From Sinotaia quadrata (lineage: Eukaryota; Mollusca; Gastropoda; Architaenioglossa; Viviparidae): a stretch of 64,000 nucleotides of DNA. A program made the translations under genes and the position numbers. Below, one piece after another: positions 26,657 through 39,499 of this stretch; positions within the stretch are counted from its first letter, which is position 1, and each line of letters opens with the position of its first letter. The notes under the pieces were generated by a model, which saw nothing but the letters and a program-made list of their open reading frames with translations, did no database searches and was not told where the DNA came from. The DNA lies in contig CM054178.1 in NCBI GenBank assembly GCA_028829895.1, positions 101,546,058 through 101,610,057 of the forward strand. The letters run 5' to 3'.

Positions 26657-27227
26657 TTTTTTTTTAAAATATAAGTTGGCATTTTTAGAACTTTAGTCTT
26701 TTTATGAGGAAACTCAACTTTTATAAAAAGCTTTTCTAGTTATACATTGAAAAATTAAATTCACTAAAACATTAAGGTGGTATTAAGTAATGCAAAGGCA
26801 TAGAAGATTTGGGGTTCATTTGGAAATCTAAAACTTTTTCTATTTCTGGCTACAGTATTTTGCCTTAGAAGAAAGACTGTATATTGGATTCTCTGACTGA
26901 CATTTTTTTGAATGTGAAGGAAAAGTGTGTCAATAACTGCTAAATATATGAGTTGATATGAACTTGTATAATATTAATTTGATTTGACAGTATGTAGTTT
27001 TGAAAATGTTCTAGCCAGACTAAAAGAAGAAACAAATTGGTTAGTCTCACATTATTCTAACTGAACTATTTTAATTAAAAAAAATAAATTCATGTTTGTC
27101 TCCATTACAACAAAATATAAGTAAATTCAACTAATGTATTTTGATTAGGATGTTTTGTTTTTAATACAATTAACTTGGAAGTGTCAAATGTAATATATTA
27201 AGTATCTGAATTATGAAAAATTAAAGG

Positions 27228-27233
27228 AATAAA
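27228..27233 (+). promoter_or_regulatory. Candidate polyadenylation signal of the CCDC152-like gene
   Basis: An AATAAA hexamer lies about 570 bases after the stop. Another AATAAA lies near 27083, so the 3' end is not settled. Confidence 0.35.
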
Positions 27234-30200
27234 TATATGTAATTGACTTTTGTGTTCTATTCTGCCTGATATTATTAACATTGAAATAGTGTTTACAAAC
27301 AAAATTTTAAAGGGAAATGTATTTAAGCAAGATTTAATAGCCTCTTTTTTTTTTTTTTTTGACAAATATGTTTTAAATCAAATCTTAAGAAATAAGATTA
27401 TTTTTTTAAAAACTGGTTCCTTTGTCTTCAAGTCACAATTTATCACAAAATCTCCAGTATAATGCACATTTAATTTTTTTTTTTTAAAGTGTTTGTCATA
27501 CTTGTGATGCACATAAAGAGTACATTTTAAAAGTTTTATTATGATATTTTAGAAGGAAGTGGACCTGGAACTGATCATTAAACATGTAGTTAATTTCAAC
27601 AGAAATGGCTGAGAACCTGGGAATGAGTAGATCTGTTAATATGATAAATACACCAAGAAATGAGCATCAGATGCTTAGAAATTACTTTAAATTTTTCAAC
27701 TAGTTTGTGTTTTAAAACTCATGCCATCACTAAGAATTTAAATTTCTTTACAGAGGATTATGGTATTAAATGAACTTAGATCTAAAGAAGTGTTGAAATT
27801 CTGCATATTGGTAAAAATTGAATCATACAGAACTGGTACTATTCCAGTAGTCAGTTTATTACTGTAAATCCCTTTGAATTATTATATGAAAAAATTTATT
27901 TGGTGGGCACTCATAGCAACTTTTACAGGTAAACTTTTTGAGGACTTGTTTACTTTGTTTGAATGGAAAAATAATGCCATAAATATCAGCATAAGATTTC
28001 AATCCATGTTAGTAATGCAAGGTGTGTGCACCTATCTAACATATATGGCCTGCAATAGTCAAAGTGCACAATATACATATGATAAAATTCAAGTCAGGTG
28101 CAAACAGTATTTTGATAAATAAAAGGTCCCTTCTTTCAATTTTTAAAATTAATCTCAGTTTTGCTTTTTATAAATATAAGCAATGTAATTTTCATTTGAC
28201 TTTATTCAGATATTCTAAAGAGAATAAAGCACTCATCTTTGCTAATCAAACAGAGAGAGGCATTAAAAACTAAAAAAGGAAAGGTGGCATACATTTTAAC
28301 TGTAAACTTGTGCTCTTGTCAAGACAAGCAAGAAAATTTTAGACTGATTAATGGAGTGGGTGGGTGACTACCATTTTATTCAGCCGACTTAGACACTCAT
28401 ATCAATAATACTTGTGAAGATTTTAGGGTCATGATAAAGTTGCTGCAATATTGCCCTTATGTGGAATTGGTTCACTTTGTCTCTTCATAATCTGTATTAT
28501 TTCAATGGGATATTAAAAACCCCAATAACAATTCTTTTTAATGTTACAGCATATGTACTGTTATGTGTAGAAAATAAATGAGTTAGAATATTTCTTATTT
28601 CATTTCCAACTTTTATAAAGCAAACAAACAAACAAAAACTTAAGCATATTCTTTCACAACTAATTTTTACAAAAAGAATTAAGCAACTGTATACCATGTT
28701 ACTTATAATAACTAAGACTGATCAACATTTTACCAATGTATACATGTGTTACAAATTTCATTTTCAGAGTGATTATATCTATAATTGTATAAACAATAAT
28801 CCATCAAAGTTGTAAACAGGCACTTGTGTTTATTTATATTCCATTTTTTACATATGAATGCAGCAAGGACAGCTTTATAATGCATGATAATTAAATTATG
28901 GTATCTATTTTTAAGCTTCAATACAATCATGCGGAACATGTTTCCATTTACTTTGTACATTTACTATATTCTTTAAATGCTGAGTCAGTGTCTTGAAATT
29001 TTTGTTCATATACATTTCGTTGGATGTATTAACCTTGGGTATTTTTAACCTTTTGAATCCTTTGAATTTCAATATAACGGGACAGCACTGTAGTACATTA
29101 TGTACATATATATCTACTGGCTCATATTTTGCCAACCCATATTCTCAATAACAAACATGACAATTTGCAATTAATTCTTTTAATATATCATTTATTAATA
29201 ATGAATAGCATTACATCAGATACTTCAAAAAGAAAATGTTTTATCTTAATTCAGCAAATAGTATATTACATACACCCATTCATATTATTCCTGTTTTAAA
29301 TGTTGGTATATATACATAATTTATAATACAATTTTAACTTCTAATAATAATGTAATGAAAGCCTCTTGTCATCAATTGTCTATGGCACCTGCACACAAAA
29401 ACAAATTCACAGGGTTCATAGGTGATCTTTGACAAAAAAAAAAAATCAAGGACTTTTCAAGAGCCTAATATTATAAAATTGAAGGACTACTAGCTCATGC
29501 AATAAAGTTTGAAAAAAGAAAATTTGTTATAATAAACCTTTGACATTTATTTCTGTTGCAATCAATTTATGACAGCATAAGCAAATTTAACATCAACATG
29601 CAAAACTGTATATGAAATAGAGTAATTATAATTTTACATAAATATTACTATTCAAAAGTTCTGTTCTGTGAGAATGACAGGTCATCTGGTACATCATAAA
29701 ATCATGACACAGTTCATTTTTAACATACATGCATATAAATCTGATCAAAATTTTATTAAGAATGATTTTTTTTTTAAATCTCTGCAGATTACTCTGTAGA
29801 TTATCAAACAGTTTTTCTGTTTTACAATTTTCCTGAAAGAAATTAATTTTGTAATAAAAGTTTCTAGTTGCCTCACTTGGACTTTATCAAAGCATTCAAA
29901 GAGTACATAATAAATCAATCAAAGTTCATCTAAAACAAATCAAGTTACAAATTTACAATGAAGAGATGATTTTAAAAAATCCATTGACTCCAGCTTTTTG
30001 TAAACATATTCTGTAGATTATCTAACAGGTTTTTCTTTTGTTTTACAATTCTGAAAGAATTTTGTGTCTATATGTTTCACATGCTCACATCCAAGAATAC
30101 TTGGATATCCATTTCTCATTGAAAATGCACTTCCCCTTAGGCATTGTCAAGTATAATATGTTAAAGCAATTTTTTAAAAAAAATACAAAATATGTCATTC

Positions 30201-30427
30201 TTCATATGCAAGAAGAAAACTGCATGCACCAACAGCAGAATCCAACACCAGAAGTGAAATGAATCAAGTGATATTCCGGATGGCGTGTATATTCACGGTA
30301 AAAGCAATTAATGTAAAAGCAGTAAACAGCTGAGACAAAAGAATAAGCCACATACCAGAATTAGATTGATTTTTTTAATTTTAAAAGCTAAGCAATGACC
30401 TATATTTGAAAGCCCCAAATCAGAATT
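27234..30427. other. AT-rich stretch, no recognisable gene
   Basis: It holds short chance frames only. A segment of about 60 bp (ctgtagattatcaaacag plus a ttttacaattctgaaag-like end) occurs at about 29790 and again at about 30008. The region probably belongs to the POLE4 second intron or lies downstream of that gene. Confidence 0.4.
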
Positions 30428-30777
30428 TCCAGTTTGTTGCATTTTGCAAGCAATTTTATGAAACAAAAGCCTATTTTCCATTGCAATTTATAAAAGTCTA
30501 TCTTTCTTGTTGTATGTGACTATGTTTATTAGAATTGGTGGACTCTTTTTTAGTGTGGTTTGCATTTTACTTATAATGACCTTGAAAAATCACTTTCATT
30601 ATGTCTAAAAAAATGTTGACTAAAAATGGTGACACTAAATTAATGATATCTCAGAATGTGTTACAGCTATCATCATAATTTTTTTTTTTGTACACAAACT
30701 TATTTCATCATAATACACATTTTGAGCATAAAAGATTTGTAAAATATGAACTAGAAAAAAATTAGTGGAACTACCTA
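30428..30777 (-). mobile_element. Truncated left end of the TAGGTAGTCCCAC transposon family
   Basis: The reverse complement begins TAGGTAGTTCCACT and follows the left end of the 54484 copy closely: atgctcaaaatgtgt, then atgatgatagct, gagatat, tttagtgtc and aatgcaaaccacact. Homology ends near the gcaagcaattttatgaaac word. The rest of the element is missing or too diverged to see. Confidence 0.75.
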
Positions 30778-30989
30778 ATGAAATATGACAGAAACTGTCT
30801 CAAAGATGTACAGTTAGCTTTAATTCATTTTATTCTTTCACCTGAATGTTAAAACTCAAATGTAAATAAAGCTTAAATGTTAATCAAAATTTGTTTCAGT
30901 AAAATATGAAATGGCAACAAGATTTTGTTACATACACATGTATGGGTGTGTATGTATTCTCATTTATCCAAGACTATTATTTTCCTTGC

Positions 30990-33065
30990 ATATAAGTAGG
31001 TAGCGGCACAGTCACCTGCCAGCCGCTATACTTTTGTAAAAGTGCACATTTTCGTTACTTTTCATTCACTGATTTCTCAACAATCAAAGCATTGTTTAAT
31101 TCAAACAAACATTCAAAATCAAGCTTAATGTTTCTATTTTCTTATGATTGTAAATTTGTATGTCTTGTATGTATGTGGAAACTATGCTGATTGAATAAAG
31201 TTGACTAATTTTTCACCCATGTCGAGTTTTGTCCTGCCGATTTACGTGACTTAACAGAATGCGCGTTTTGATATACCTTGTTTTTACCTCTGTTTAAATC
31301 CCACAAACACACTACACACATATATTTGATATCAAAATGAAGATAATTAAATGCTGCGTCGTTTGTGCTATAGGCTGGTGTGGTTTTTTTCCTGTATACG
31401 TTTTAAAAATTAGCTTTAAAGTGAACTTCGGCAAGAAATCTGCAATTTTCAACGTAAAAAAATGGTCAAAAGTACACAATTACTAGGCTTGAATGAAAGG
31501 TCTTTCCATCCCCTTTCGAATGAGGTATGGGGTTAATGTATTCATGATCTGTGGGACACAAACAATCTAATCAAATGTAGCGAACTAAATACGATCGGTC
31601 TTACAACAATGGCTTCCGACATTGTAACGAGCGTGCTTCATTCCAAAGTGAAATCGCAAAGTTTACACTAAATTTAATACTGCATTATTGCTTTAGATAA
31701 GTACTTTAGTTGCTATTCTTTAAAGGGGTTATAGTTTTATTATGCAGTTTATTATGATTAGCAGTTTTTTCTTTCGAAATTAGTGGGTCTGTCACGTGCT
31801 TGCGACATCGAATCGGGAGCGAACAATCGTGTCGCATTTGACACGAAATATAGGAAATATACTATGTTTTATGAAGATAAGACAGGTGAATTACAAACTT
31901 GGAAATGTTAATATTTAATTTTAATTCTATAGGTATTGGATGTCCCTTGGTTCATTCATAAATCGATGTTGAATTAGGTCACTACAAAAATCAAGGGAGT
32001 CTATCAGTATACATATCGCAAAGACGCTACTTCACTTCTATTGTTCTAACGTCGATGTTTCATAGTTTGACTTCTCTGTTTAAATAATTAGGCCTACTTA
32101 AAATCTCAACAGTTTAAATATAGTGCAAATATAGTTTATTTTCAGAAAAAGTAAGAAAGCTGAAATTATTTTAATTATAAGGAAGATTAGGCCTATCAGT
32201 ATTTACATGTTGCAAAGATGCTATTTTCACTTCTGTTTCTAATCTTGACGTTCCACGGTTTTACTTGTCTGTTTAAATAATTAGGTCTATTTAACATAAC
32301 ATCTAAATATAGTATTTTTTTTTTATAGTAAGAAAGCCGAAATTATTTTAATTGTACAAGCACTGGCTTAGTTAAAGTTCAACTTTAGTGTATGTACAGT
32401 AGTATGACTAATTGACTAGCCTAATCCACATAGATTTTTTTTTTTTTTTTACAATTTCTTTTCTAACTTTTGTCCATCCCTACCCCTTGAAGTTGTACAG
32501 TGTCTTCTCTTTATTACACATTAAATTGCACAAAATAAAGTGCAAAGATTTTTATTCAAGCCTAGTAATGGTGTACTTTTGACCATTTTTTAATGAAGAA
32601 AATTGTAGATTACTTGCCAATTATTGTTTAAAATTCATTTGTAAAATGAATAAACCAAGCCAAACTTCACAGCAGTGGATGCAGCATTTAATTATCTTTA
32701 TTTTTTAATACCAAATATAAGTGTTTGTGTGGCACACATTGACACAAGCCAAAGTAAAAAACCAGTATGCCAAAACACACATTCTGTCTTGTAAATCTGC
32801 TGGATAAAACAGGACATAGGTGAATAATTATTCAACTTTATTCAATCCATGTACTTTCCACATACAAGCAAGATATACAAATTTACAATCATAAGAAATA
32901 GAAACATTAAACTTGATTTTGAATGTTTGTTTGAATTAAAGAATGCTTTGGATGTTGAGAAATCAGTGAATGAAAGAAAAGTAATGAAAATTTGCACTTT
33001 TAAAAGTTTTATACATTGATTATTGCTGGCTTACTTACTACTGTGCTGCTACCTAGTAATTAATA
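30990..33065. mobile_element. Fold-back element with arms of about 510 bp and a 1-kb loop
   Basis: Segment 30990-31505 is the diverged reverse complement of 32555-33065. Shared words in order include aaagtgcacattttcgttac, aacaaacattcaaaatcaag, tatgattgtaaatttgtat, ctatgctgattgaataaagt, aagataattaaatgctgc, aatggtcaaaagtacac and ttactaggcttgaat. The loop contains a direct duplication of about 180 bp (about 31998-32190 and 32193-32365, both with ctgtttaaataattagg and gtaagaaagc). No transposase was recognised. A long-terminal-inverted-repeat non-autonomous element or an inverted tandem copy both fit. Confidence 0.75.
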
Positions 33066-33279
33066 TCTTAACATTTTTATGATTAACTTTTGTAAATGAA
33101 ACATGACAATAACTAATTTTGTTTGGTATAGAGCAAACAAAGAGATCAGAACTCAAGCTTTTGACATGATATGAAAAAGCGTTTACTATTTCTGTGTAAT
33201 TGCACAATTTTTGAATGCATTTTTAATGCATAAATTTACTGTTAGTGCATAAAAGGTGTTGAAAATTTTTATACACAAT

Positions 33280-33883
33280 GAGCAAAGTAATATTTATCAT
33301 ACTGCAAAATTTCATGATGATCATGCAAATGGTGGTTCAAATGTTATGGTCAGTTTTGTGCAAAAAATGTGTAAAAGTGCCGTCGTCAGTCATTTTGATG
33401 ATTTTACAAAGTTTGGGCCAACCTGTACATGATTCAAATGAAAATAACATCCTGGAAAAAAATTGGGCATATTCTTTATATACATTTGAACATATGTGAA
33501 CAGTTTCAATGATATATTTCAATTAATGAATTAGATATGCTGTGTCAAACTTCATCAATCGCGTTATTTCTAACTATCTGGATGATGGTTTTTTAACTTC
33601 TGCAGCTAGGCATTTTGTTATCAGCAAGTAGAAAGGAATAAAGTATCAAACTTTCATAACTGCATGTTACATTTTAGTTAGTCTTTAGCAAGTCTAAAAA
33701 TGGTCGAAATAACCATTTTTTTCACTGCCGCCATTTTTTTAAACATAAAAATAGCATATCTCTGGAACCAATTGAGATAGCTTAACAATTTTTTTTCTAT
33801 TTTTCATGTTTTAAAAAGTTTTAAATGAAAATAACAAAACTGAATGCTTGATTTTATTATTTAATTTTTGGTGCCACTACCTA
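33280..33883 (+). mobile_element. Possible diverged member ending in the ACTACCTA motif
   Basis: The segment ends ggtgccactacctaa, close to the GTGGGACTACCTA termini elsewhere. Internally it has gcatatctctggaacc, comparable to the catatctctgaaac words of the subterminal repeats. The left edge is not defined, and similarity is much lower than among the intron copies. Confidence 0.35.
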
Positions 33884-35070
33884 ATATAAGAGATCAGTTT
33901 GGCGGGGGAGGAGGGATGGGGCACTCTAAGTAAAACTTTCCTACATTTTATGAAGATCACACCTATGGAATTTTCAACCAGAAAATGGTTTGCTCTTTGT
34001 GTGCACCCACCATTTTCTCACACCTCCCTGCTCACAATGCATTTCTTGCCAAGCAAGCACATTCAATCTGTTGTTACATAAAGCCAATCCACAATGTATT
34101 TGTTGGGGTATTTTGTGGATTGTGTTTCCTTGGTGATTAATTTGTTGGAAATGCAATGGAGACATGAGTAAAAAACGAAGTTCAAGAATTGCTATGACAA
34201 AGAGAAACATATAAGTTTTCAGTTTGATTTGAAATTCAGCTCAAATGATCATATTGTTAAGACAGTTTGCTCTTCCAATTCCTGAAATGACTATTCATAC
34301 TATTTTTGAAGTTTTAAGATTGTACAAGAAAATTAAACACAGTCTCATAACTTTCTTAAAGCACTCAAGGTGAAAATTACTTGACAGAGGAGTGAAATGG
34401 CAGAGGTACAAACTGAATTTTTTTCATATTAACCCTTATTGCCATGATAAAGGCAGAAATTTTCTTAAAAATGGTTCCGCTTTAAATGTGTTTTTCATTC
34501 ACAATTAGCCACGGATAACAAGGACCTTCTGCATTATCATTATAGTGAGAACAGAAAAGACATCTTTTCACTTTATTTGAATTAATTTTAAAACAATGAA
34601 TTATTTCAGTATCCATGAGAATTTTTTTAAAATTATCATAACGTATAAAATTTATAAGTTTTATGAAAAAGAAAATGCACTATACTAGTACCTTCCAGAA
34701 AAGCATAACAGTCTCTTGTTTCCAAAACAGTCTCTGAAAGATAAAGGAAAGGCAAATACTAAATAGATATATAGCTAGACCGATTTATTAATTTTAAATA
34801 ATATGAAATTCAGCTTAACAAAGTAAATCCAATTATTTTTTTTTTCCAGCAGACAAACATAATTTGATAATAAGCAGAATTATGTTTAAGCCAAGCTGAA
34901 AATTATATTGTTAAAATAATAACATCAGCATTTTTATAATTTGTTTCTTTTTTTAATGTGGTCATTAGGCCCTGCTGTAGACCTTAACATGTAAAATAAT
35001 TAGATTTAATCCACTTTGTTTGCACTTAATGTCACAAAATGGTACTTGACCCTTATCTGGTCTTATGATT
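33884..35070. other. AT-rich stretch, no recognisable gene
   Basis: Only overlapping chance frames on both strands at 33899-34210 were seen. No splice-supported coding was found. Confidence 0.4.
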
Positions 35071-37900
35071 AGGTAGTCCCAACATTGCTGTTTTACAGTA
35101 ATAAGTAGCATTTAATGCACAAATTTGATGATTTTCTATAGCCAAGTGTGATACTTATGCAACTCAGATAAAATTAACGATCTAACATTTATTTAATGTG
35201 ACTTAAACCATATTTGATAGAAAATAATTATGCTTACTAAGTATTTGGCACGATTTTGATTTTGCTATGGGGCTTTACAGCCTTATGTCGACGTGATCGA
35301 AAACTTTGCTTTGGTCCAAATTTATTTTTGTGTTCAACCATATTTGACTTCTTATATCAGTAAGAATAAAAAATAAAGGGACAACCCTAAGCTTTCTCCT
35401 GATCCATTTATATTAGCATAACTTTAAAACTCAAACTTTGAAAATCAATTAAAAACTTGGCTATTTTGAAATCTTTGCCATGCATGCATTTGAATAAATT
35501 TCTCCTAGATGAAAATGGCATTCATTCCTCTATGAAACTAATATTTAAAATATCATATAGATGTGGTTGCAGTTTAATGCAAACAGTTTCTGTTAAGTAA
35601 CTGATCCAAATTTGTCTGATTCAAAATCTAGCTATGGCCACGTCGCAAGTGTTTCGAAAATCTAGAGCTGCAGCAAACTTCGAAAGCGATTAATCTTGAT
35701 ACTTGTTACACTTATATCACTTATCAGTTAGTATTGCTTCCATTAAATATAACTCTTTATTTGTGTACGAATCTATTTAGTAATTGCAATTTAATTTTAG
35801 CAGCTATACGATTGCAAGATTGATGTCATTTGATCTTCAGTTCTATAGTTTCTGATTATTTCTTTGCAACAACCTTACTCTATTTCACACCAATTTTAAA
35901 ATATATATGAAGCAAACTTTGGTAAAAATAAAACTTTACTTTGTTTTAAAGCAGTTTTTATTTTATGCACAATTTTTTAGACTCTTATTATTTGTTAAAC
36001 TTTACTGAGATCATGACTATTTTATTAATGTGATTTTCTGTGGGGGTTTTGGTTAAACAGTCAACTAGAAAAGAATAGCGCTATGTTTTCAGCAAATTGT
36101 GTCAATCGAGCTGAAACATCCAGCTGTTTATTTTCATTAAAATTGTAGTTTGTACACACATTTCACTTAGTGGAAAACTTAATCAAGCAGTTACATTTTC
36201 AGGGTCTTGGCTTTATCAATATTACACATAATATATATTATAAACATAGTGTGAATTAGTATCTGTTTATTAATTTACTTGTATATGTAATAATTAGTCT
36301 AGGTATATGGAATTTACAACCATTCTCTTAAACATTAAAAGTTTAATTGCTAATACTGTAATAGTAAATTAATATCTAAAATGTACATAATTATTATTTG
36401 TCTTTTAATTACATTTATTTCTGATGATTTTAGTTTTTAATCATTATATTTTTTTTATTTTATTGCAGTTCTTAAGAGATTAGATTCCCCACACAGACAC
36501 ACAAATATATTTCTTTTTAACTATTTATTTGTATAGTTTGTTTTTATTGAAATGAAATTATTAAAAAAAAACTACACCTGCACTTAATCTTTAAACTAAA
36601 AGTGTTGTATAAAATTATATATAACAATGATTCAAAAAAGTAAATGATTGATTAAGAATGAAAAGTACCCTCTACCCATTCTCTTTGTTGGTTTTTTTCT
36701 TACTACTTTGCATTCTTTTTAGAAGACCTGCCAAAAAATTTGTAAAAAGATATTTGAATGACTGAGTTATAAATTATAGTAGACCTTTAAAAAGCTAGAA
36801 TTATAATCTTAAAATTAGTGTAAACATATGTGCAATTATATATATAAAGCAAACATTACAAAATAAAGCAAATTTCAATGATACAAGTTTTATATTTATA
36901 AATTTTTAATAAATTAATTATTTTATAATAAATATAGGCATATATTTTTTAAATCAGCAAATAATGATTGTATCTTCTACTCTAGATAGAGCAAGAATTC
37001 CTCTTTCTTTAAATATTTGAACCATATCTGTAAAATAAAATATCTGTTCCAGAGATATGACATTTTACAATTTGTGTATTAAAGTTTCTGTCATCTTTTT
37101 TCCGAATGTGTTCAAATTGTTTGTTTGGTGATGTTTGAGACTTCACATAACATTGGCTTTTAGATCAGTGTCTTTAAAAAAAATGGGCTAAAACTCCTTG
37201 GTTCTTTATTGAATTAAATACAGAAAAAATAAATTTGAAGCCACTTATTTGAATATTAAATTATTATGATGTCACGAATATGCACTTTATAATATATTAC
37301 AAGTGCATTTACATAATGAAGAACTATGTTTGCACACAGTTTGTAAAATAGTAAATACAATACATTCTCTGAAAAAAAACTTCTGCATTTAAATGATTTA
37401 CCCTTCTAATTCTATTATATTATTATAATTTTAACTTTGCCATTTCATAACTGAAGATTTTAACTTGTATATTCAAATGGTGATATTTCACAAACTACTT
37501 GAGGTTTTCTCTTAGAATTTTGCAAGCAACCTTATATCATCTAATAATATTATGTAAATACATTGGTTTTACTCAGAATCAAATTTGAAAAAATGGTTGG
37601 GCTATCTCAAAATTGATTTATATTTGTACACTTGAAAAAATAATAGGTAATTATTATTAATTTTTTATATGTTGTCAATCATATAATTTCCAGTGCAGCA
37701 GTGAATTTACATACTCATTTTCTTTGGCGCTAGTGAAACCTCTATATACTGTGTCTGTAAAAATGTTTGCTCACAGTTCTGAGTAACTCATCAAATGATC
37801 AATCATAAAGGTTAATGAAGCATATCTCTGCAAATGTCAAGGGTTGTTTCAATGTTTGTATATTAATAACATCATCAAAGTATATGTTCCTTTAAATGTT
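35071..37900 (-). mobile_element. Possible diverged member starting with the AGGTAGTCCC motif
   Basis: AGGTAGTCCCAACATTGCTG at 35071 matches the right-end terminus in inverted form. The same position in the better copies reads AGGTAGTCCCAC, then a ctttacag word; here gttttacag follows. The opposite end was not found. Later words such as tgttccagagatatgacat (about 37046) recall the family's subterminal repeats. The extent given is a guess up to the next POLE4 exon. Confidence 0.35.
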
Positions 37901-37980
37901 ATACTTGTTGCATTGTGTGATGTTATATTAATTTAAACCAAACACATCAGATGAAATCATGAATAGATGTTTACACATAC

Positions 37981-38937
37981 CAAAGTCTTTTTTTAGAAGT
38001 GTCTTTCGTTTAGCATGAAGAGTCCGGACTGAAGCATCTTTAGCTAAAGTGCTGATAAACAATTCCTGGGGGGAAAAAATACAATCATCATGAATAAGAT
38101 TAGCCTGCAGGAACAAATCTTGAGGTAATAAACCTATGGATACTTCACGACTGCTGTAAATAAAGAAGTATTATTACTTTATTAGTATTAATAAAAATAA
38201 AATTATTAGGCTCGCTGAATATCTACAAGAACTTTTAGGCCTATATTTAATAGTCGTATTACTAAACTTAATTGACTATTCTAAACATGCTATAAATATA
38301 AACATAAACATAAATGAGTAAAATAATATTATTATATTAATAAATTAATGTTCTCAGTTGTAATTGTACTTTTGTAGGCAATATTCATTTCTTATCTAGT
38401 CCTCTTTTGGTCTATGACGTCTAATTTTTTTTAAAGTGCAAATTATATAAACATGAATTATCAAATGATATTTCCAACAAACAAAAAAACACCTGATTTA
38501 AGCTAAATAAGGCCTACGAAAGATTAACATAAAACGGTAAAGCTTCGCGTTTGCTTAAGTTAAAATGATGCATGTTGTAAATTTTCAGTGCGTACAAAAA
38601 TTACTTTCAAAATAGAGTAGATCTTAATAATTACTTATAATTACTATATCTTTATAATACATATATTTTTTGTGGGATATGAATTTTTAAAATTAAATTG
38701 TTTAATTTTGACATGACAAATGTAGGCTACCGTTGCTTTTGCCAATGTAACTACAGCTTCTTGGCTTGCTAATGTGACGTCTGGATCCATTTTAATAAGA
38801 GTCTTTATTCGAGTGATGGGCAATTTTAGCAGTCTTTCATTCTGATCAGCAGATTGATTATTATCGTTTTGATCAATGTCATTTTGATTAAGGCTTTCGT
38901 CCAAATACGGTGGTATTTCGTTCTCTTCTCCCGCCAT
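37981..38937 (-). CDS. POLE4: DNA polymerase epsilon subunit 4, first two coding exons (partial)
   Basis: Exons 38731-38937 (ATG at 38935-38937) and 37981-38065 join in phase 0 and give 97 residues before a phase-1 donor (gtatgtg). POLE4 is a histone-fold protein that pairs with POLE3 in the nuclear DNA polymerase epsilon holoenzyme, where it binds DNA and handles parental histones. After an acidic, Asn/Asp-rich 35-residue leader, the fold runs LPITRIKTLIKMDPDVTL, ASQEAVVTLAKATELF, ISTLAKDA, KRKTL. From memory, human POLE4 has LPLARVKALVKADPDVTLAG, QEAIFILARAAELF and KRKTLQRRDL. The DPDVTL and KRKTL words separate it from CHRAC1 and NF-YC. The last exon, expected to encode a DNAIE..DEFAFLEG-like end, was not found in the 11 kb downstream. 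That intron is repeat-filled, or the exon is small or beyond reach. Confidence 0.9.
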
Positions 38938-39252
38938 AATTATTTATTTGCTTTGACAGGAAGGAAGCCATAACTTTTTTCGGCACACCAAGACAAATTT
39001 TTACCGAGTTTTTCTGCTGCCATTGCAGAGAACTTTAGTTGGAAAAAAAAAAGAGCAATGGGAATTGAAACGAAACTACGAGAGGCGACGTTTCAGCCAA
39101 ATACCCTTCACTAGTACAGTCACGGGTGCTGATGTAATAGAATAGACAAATTCAACAACCAGGGCTGGTGCAAGGATATCATGGGCTTTAGGTGAATTTT
39201 GCATCCTTTCCAAGGAGGGAACTCACTTATTATTAGAAACTATAAACGAATA
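38938..39252. promoter_or_regulatory. POLE4 upstream region
   Basis: This stretch holds no gene. It should contain the POLE4 promoter, because the ATG lies at its left edge on the minus strand. I saw no clear TATA box, and no second gene is seen starting here. Confidence 0.3.
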
Positions 39253-39260
39253 ATGTACAT

Positions 39261-39430
39261 CAGCGCTTCTCGATGCCAGGGGTGCGAGAATTCATCGTGG
39301 AAGAGAAAGGAAAAGTTTCTTTTGTACAAATCTTGATTTAACTTATCTATCGGCTTTAAAACAAGGGGGTACGAGATCTGCTTCGTCAATCCCAGGGAGT
39401 GCGGGGTGAAAAAGGAATCGGGAAGCGCTG
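39261..39430. mobile_element. hAT-type MITE, 170 bp, with perfect 8-bp target duplication
   Basis: The element starts CAGCGCTTCTCGATGCC and ends with the inverse, GGAATCGGGAAGCGCTG. It is flanked on both sides by the identical octamer ATGTACAT (39253-39260 and 39431-39438). CAG-GCTTCTC ends and 8-bp duplications are typical of hAT (Charlie-like) transposons. It has no coding capacity. It lies just upstream of a hAT transposase fossil, though relationship to that copy is not proven. Confidence 0.92.
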
Positions 39431-39499
39431 ATGTACATGTTTAATGTGTTATTGTTATTTAGTAAGCATTAACAAGCGATTGGCATGCAATTTATTAAT

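Noticed and set aside
31331..31477. Short frame MKIIKCCVVC in the fold-back arm as a THAP-type finger
   Set aside because: Cysteine spacing does not fit a C2CH finger and the frame stops after about 48 codons.
33540..33600. Possible POLE4 last exon (minus-strand NNAIDEV)
   Set aside because: It resembles only part of the expected DNAIE..DEF motif, stops immediately, and has no proper acceptor in the required phase.
37981..38937. CHRAC1 or NF-YC as the identity of the histone-fold gene
   Set aside because: The MDPDVTLASQEA and KRKTL words fit POLE4; CHRAC1 has a SSPEVSSINQEA-type segment and NF-YC differs more.
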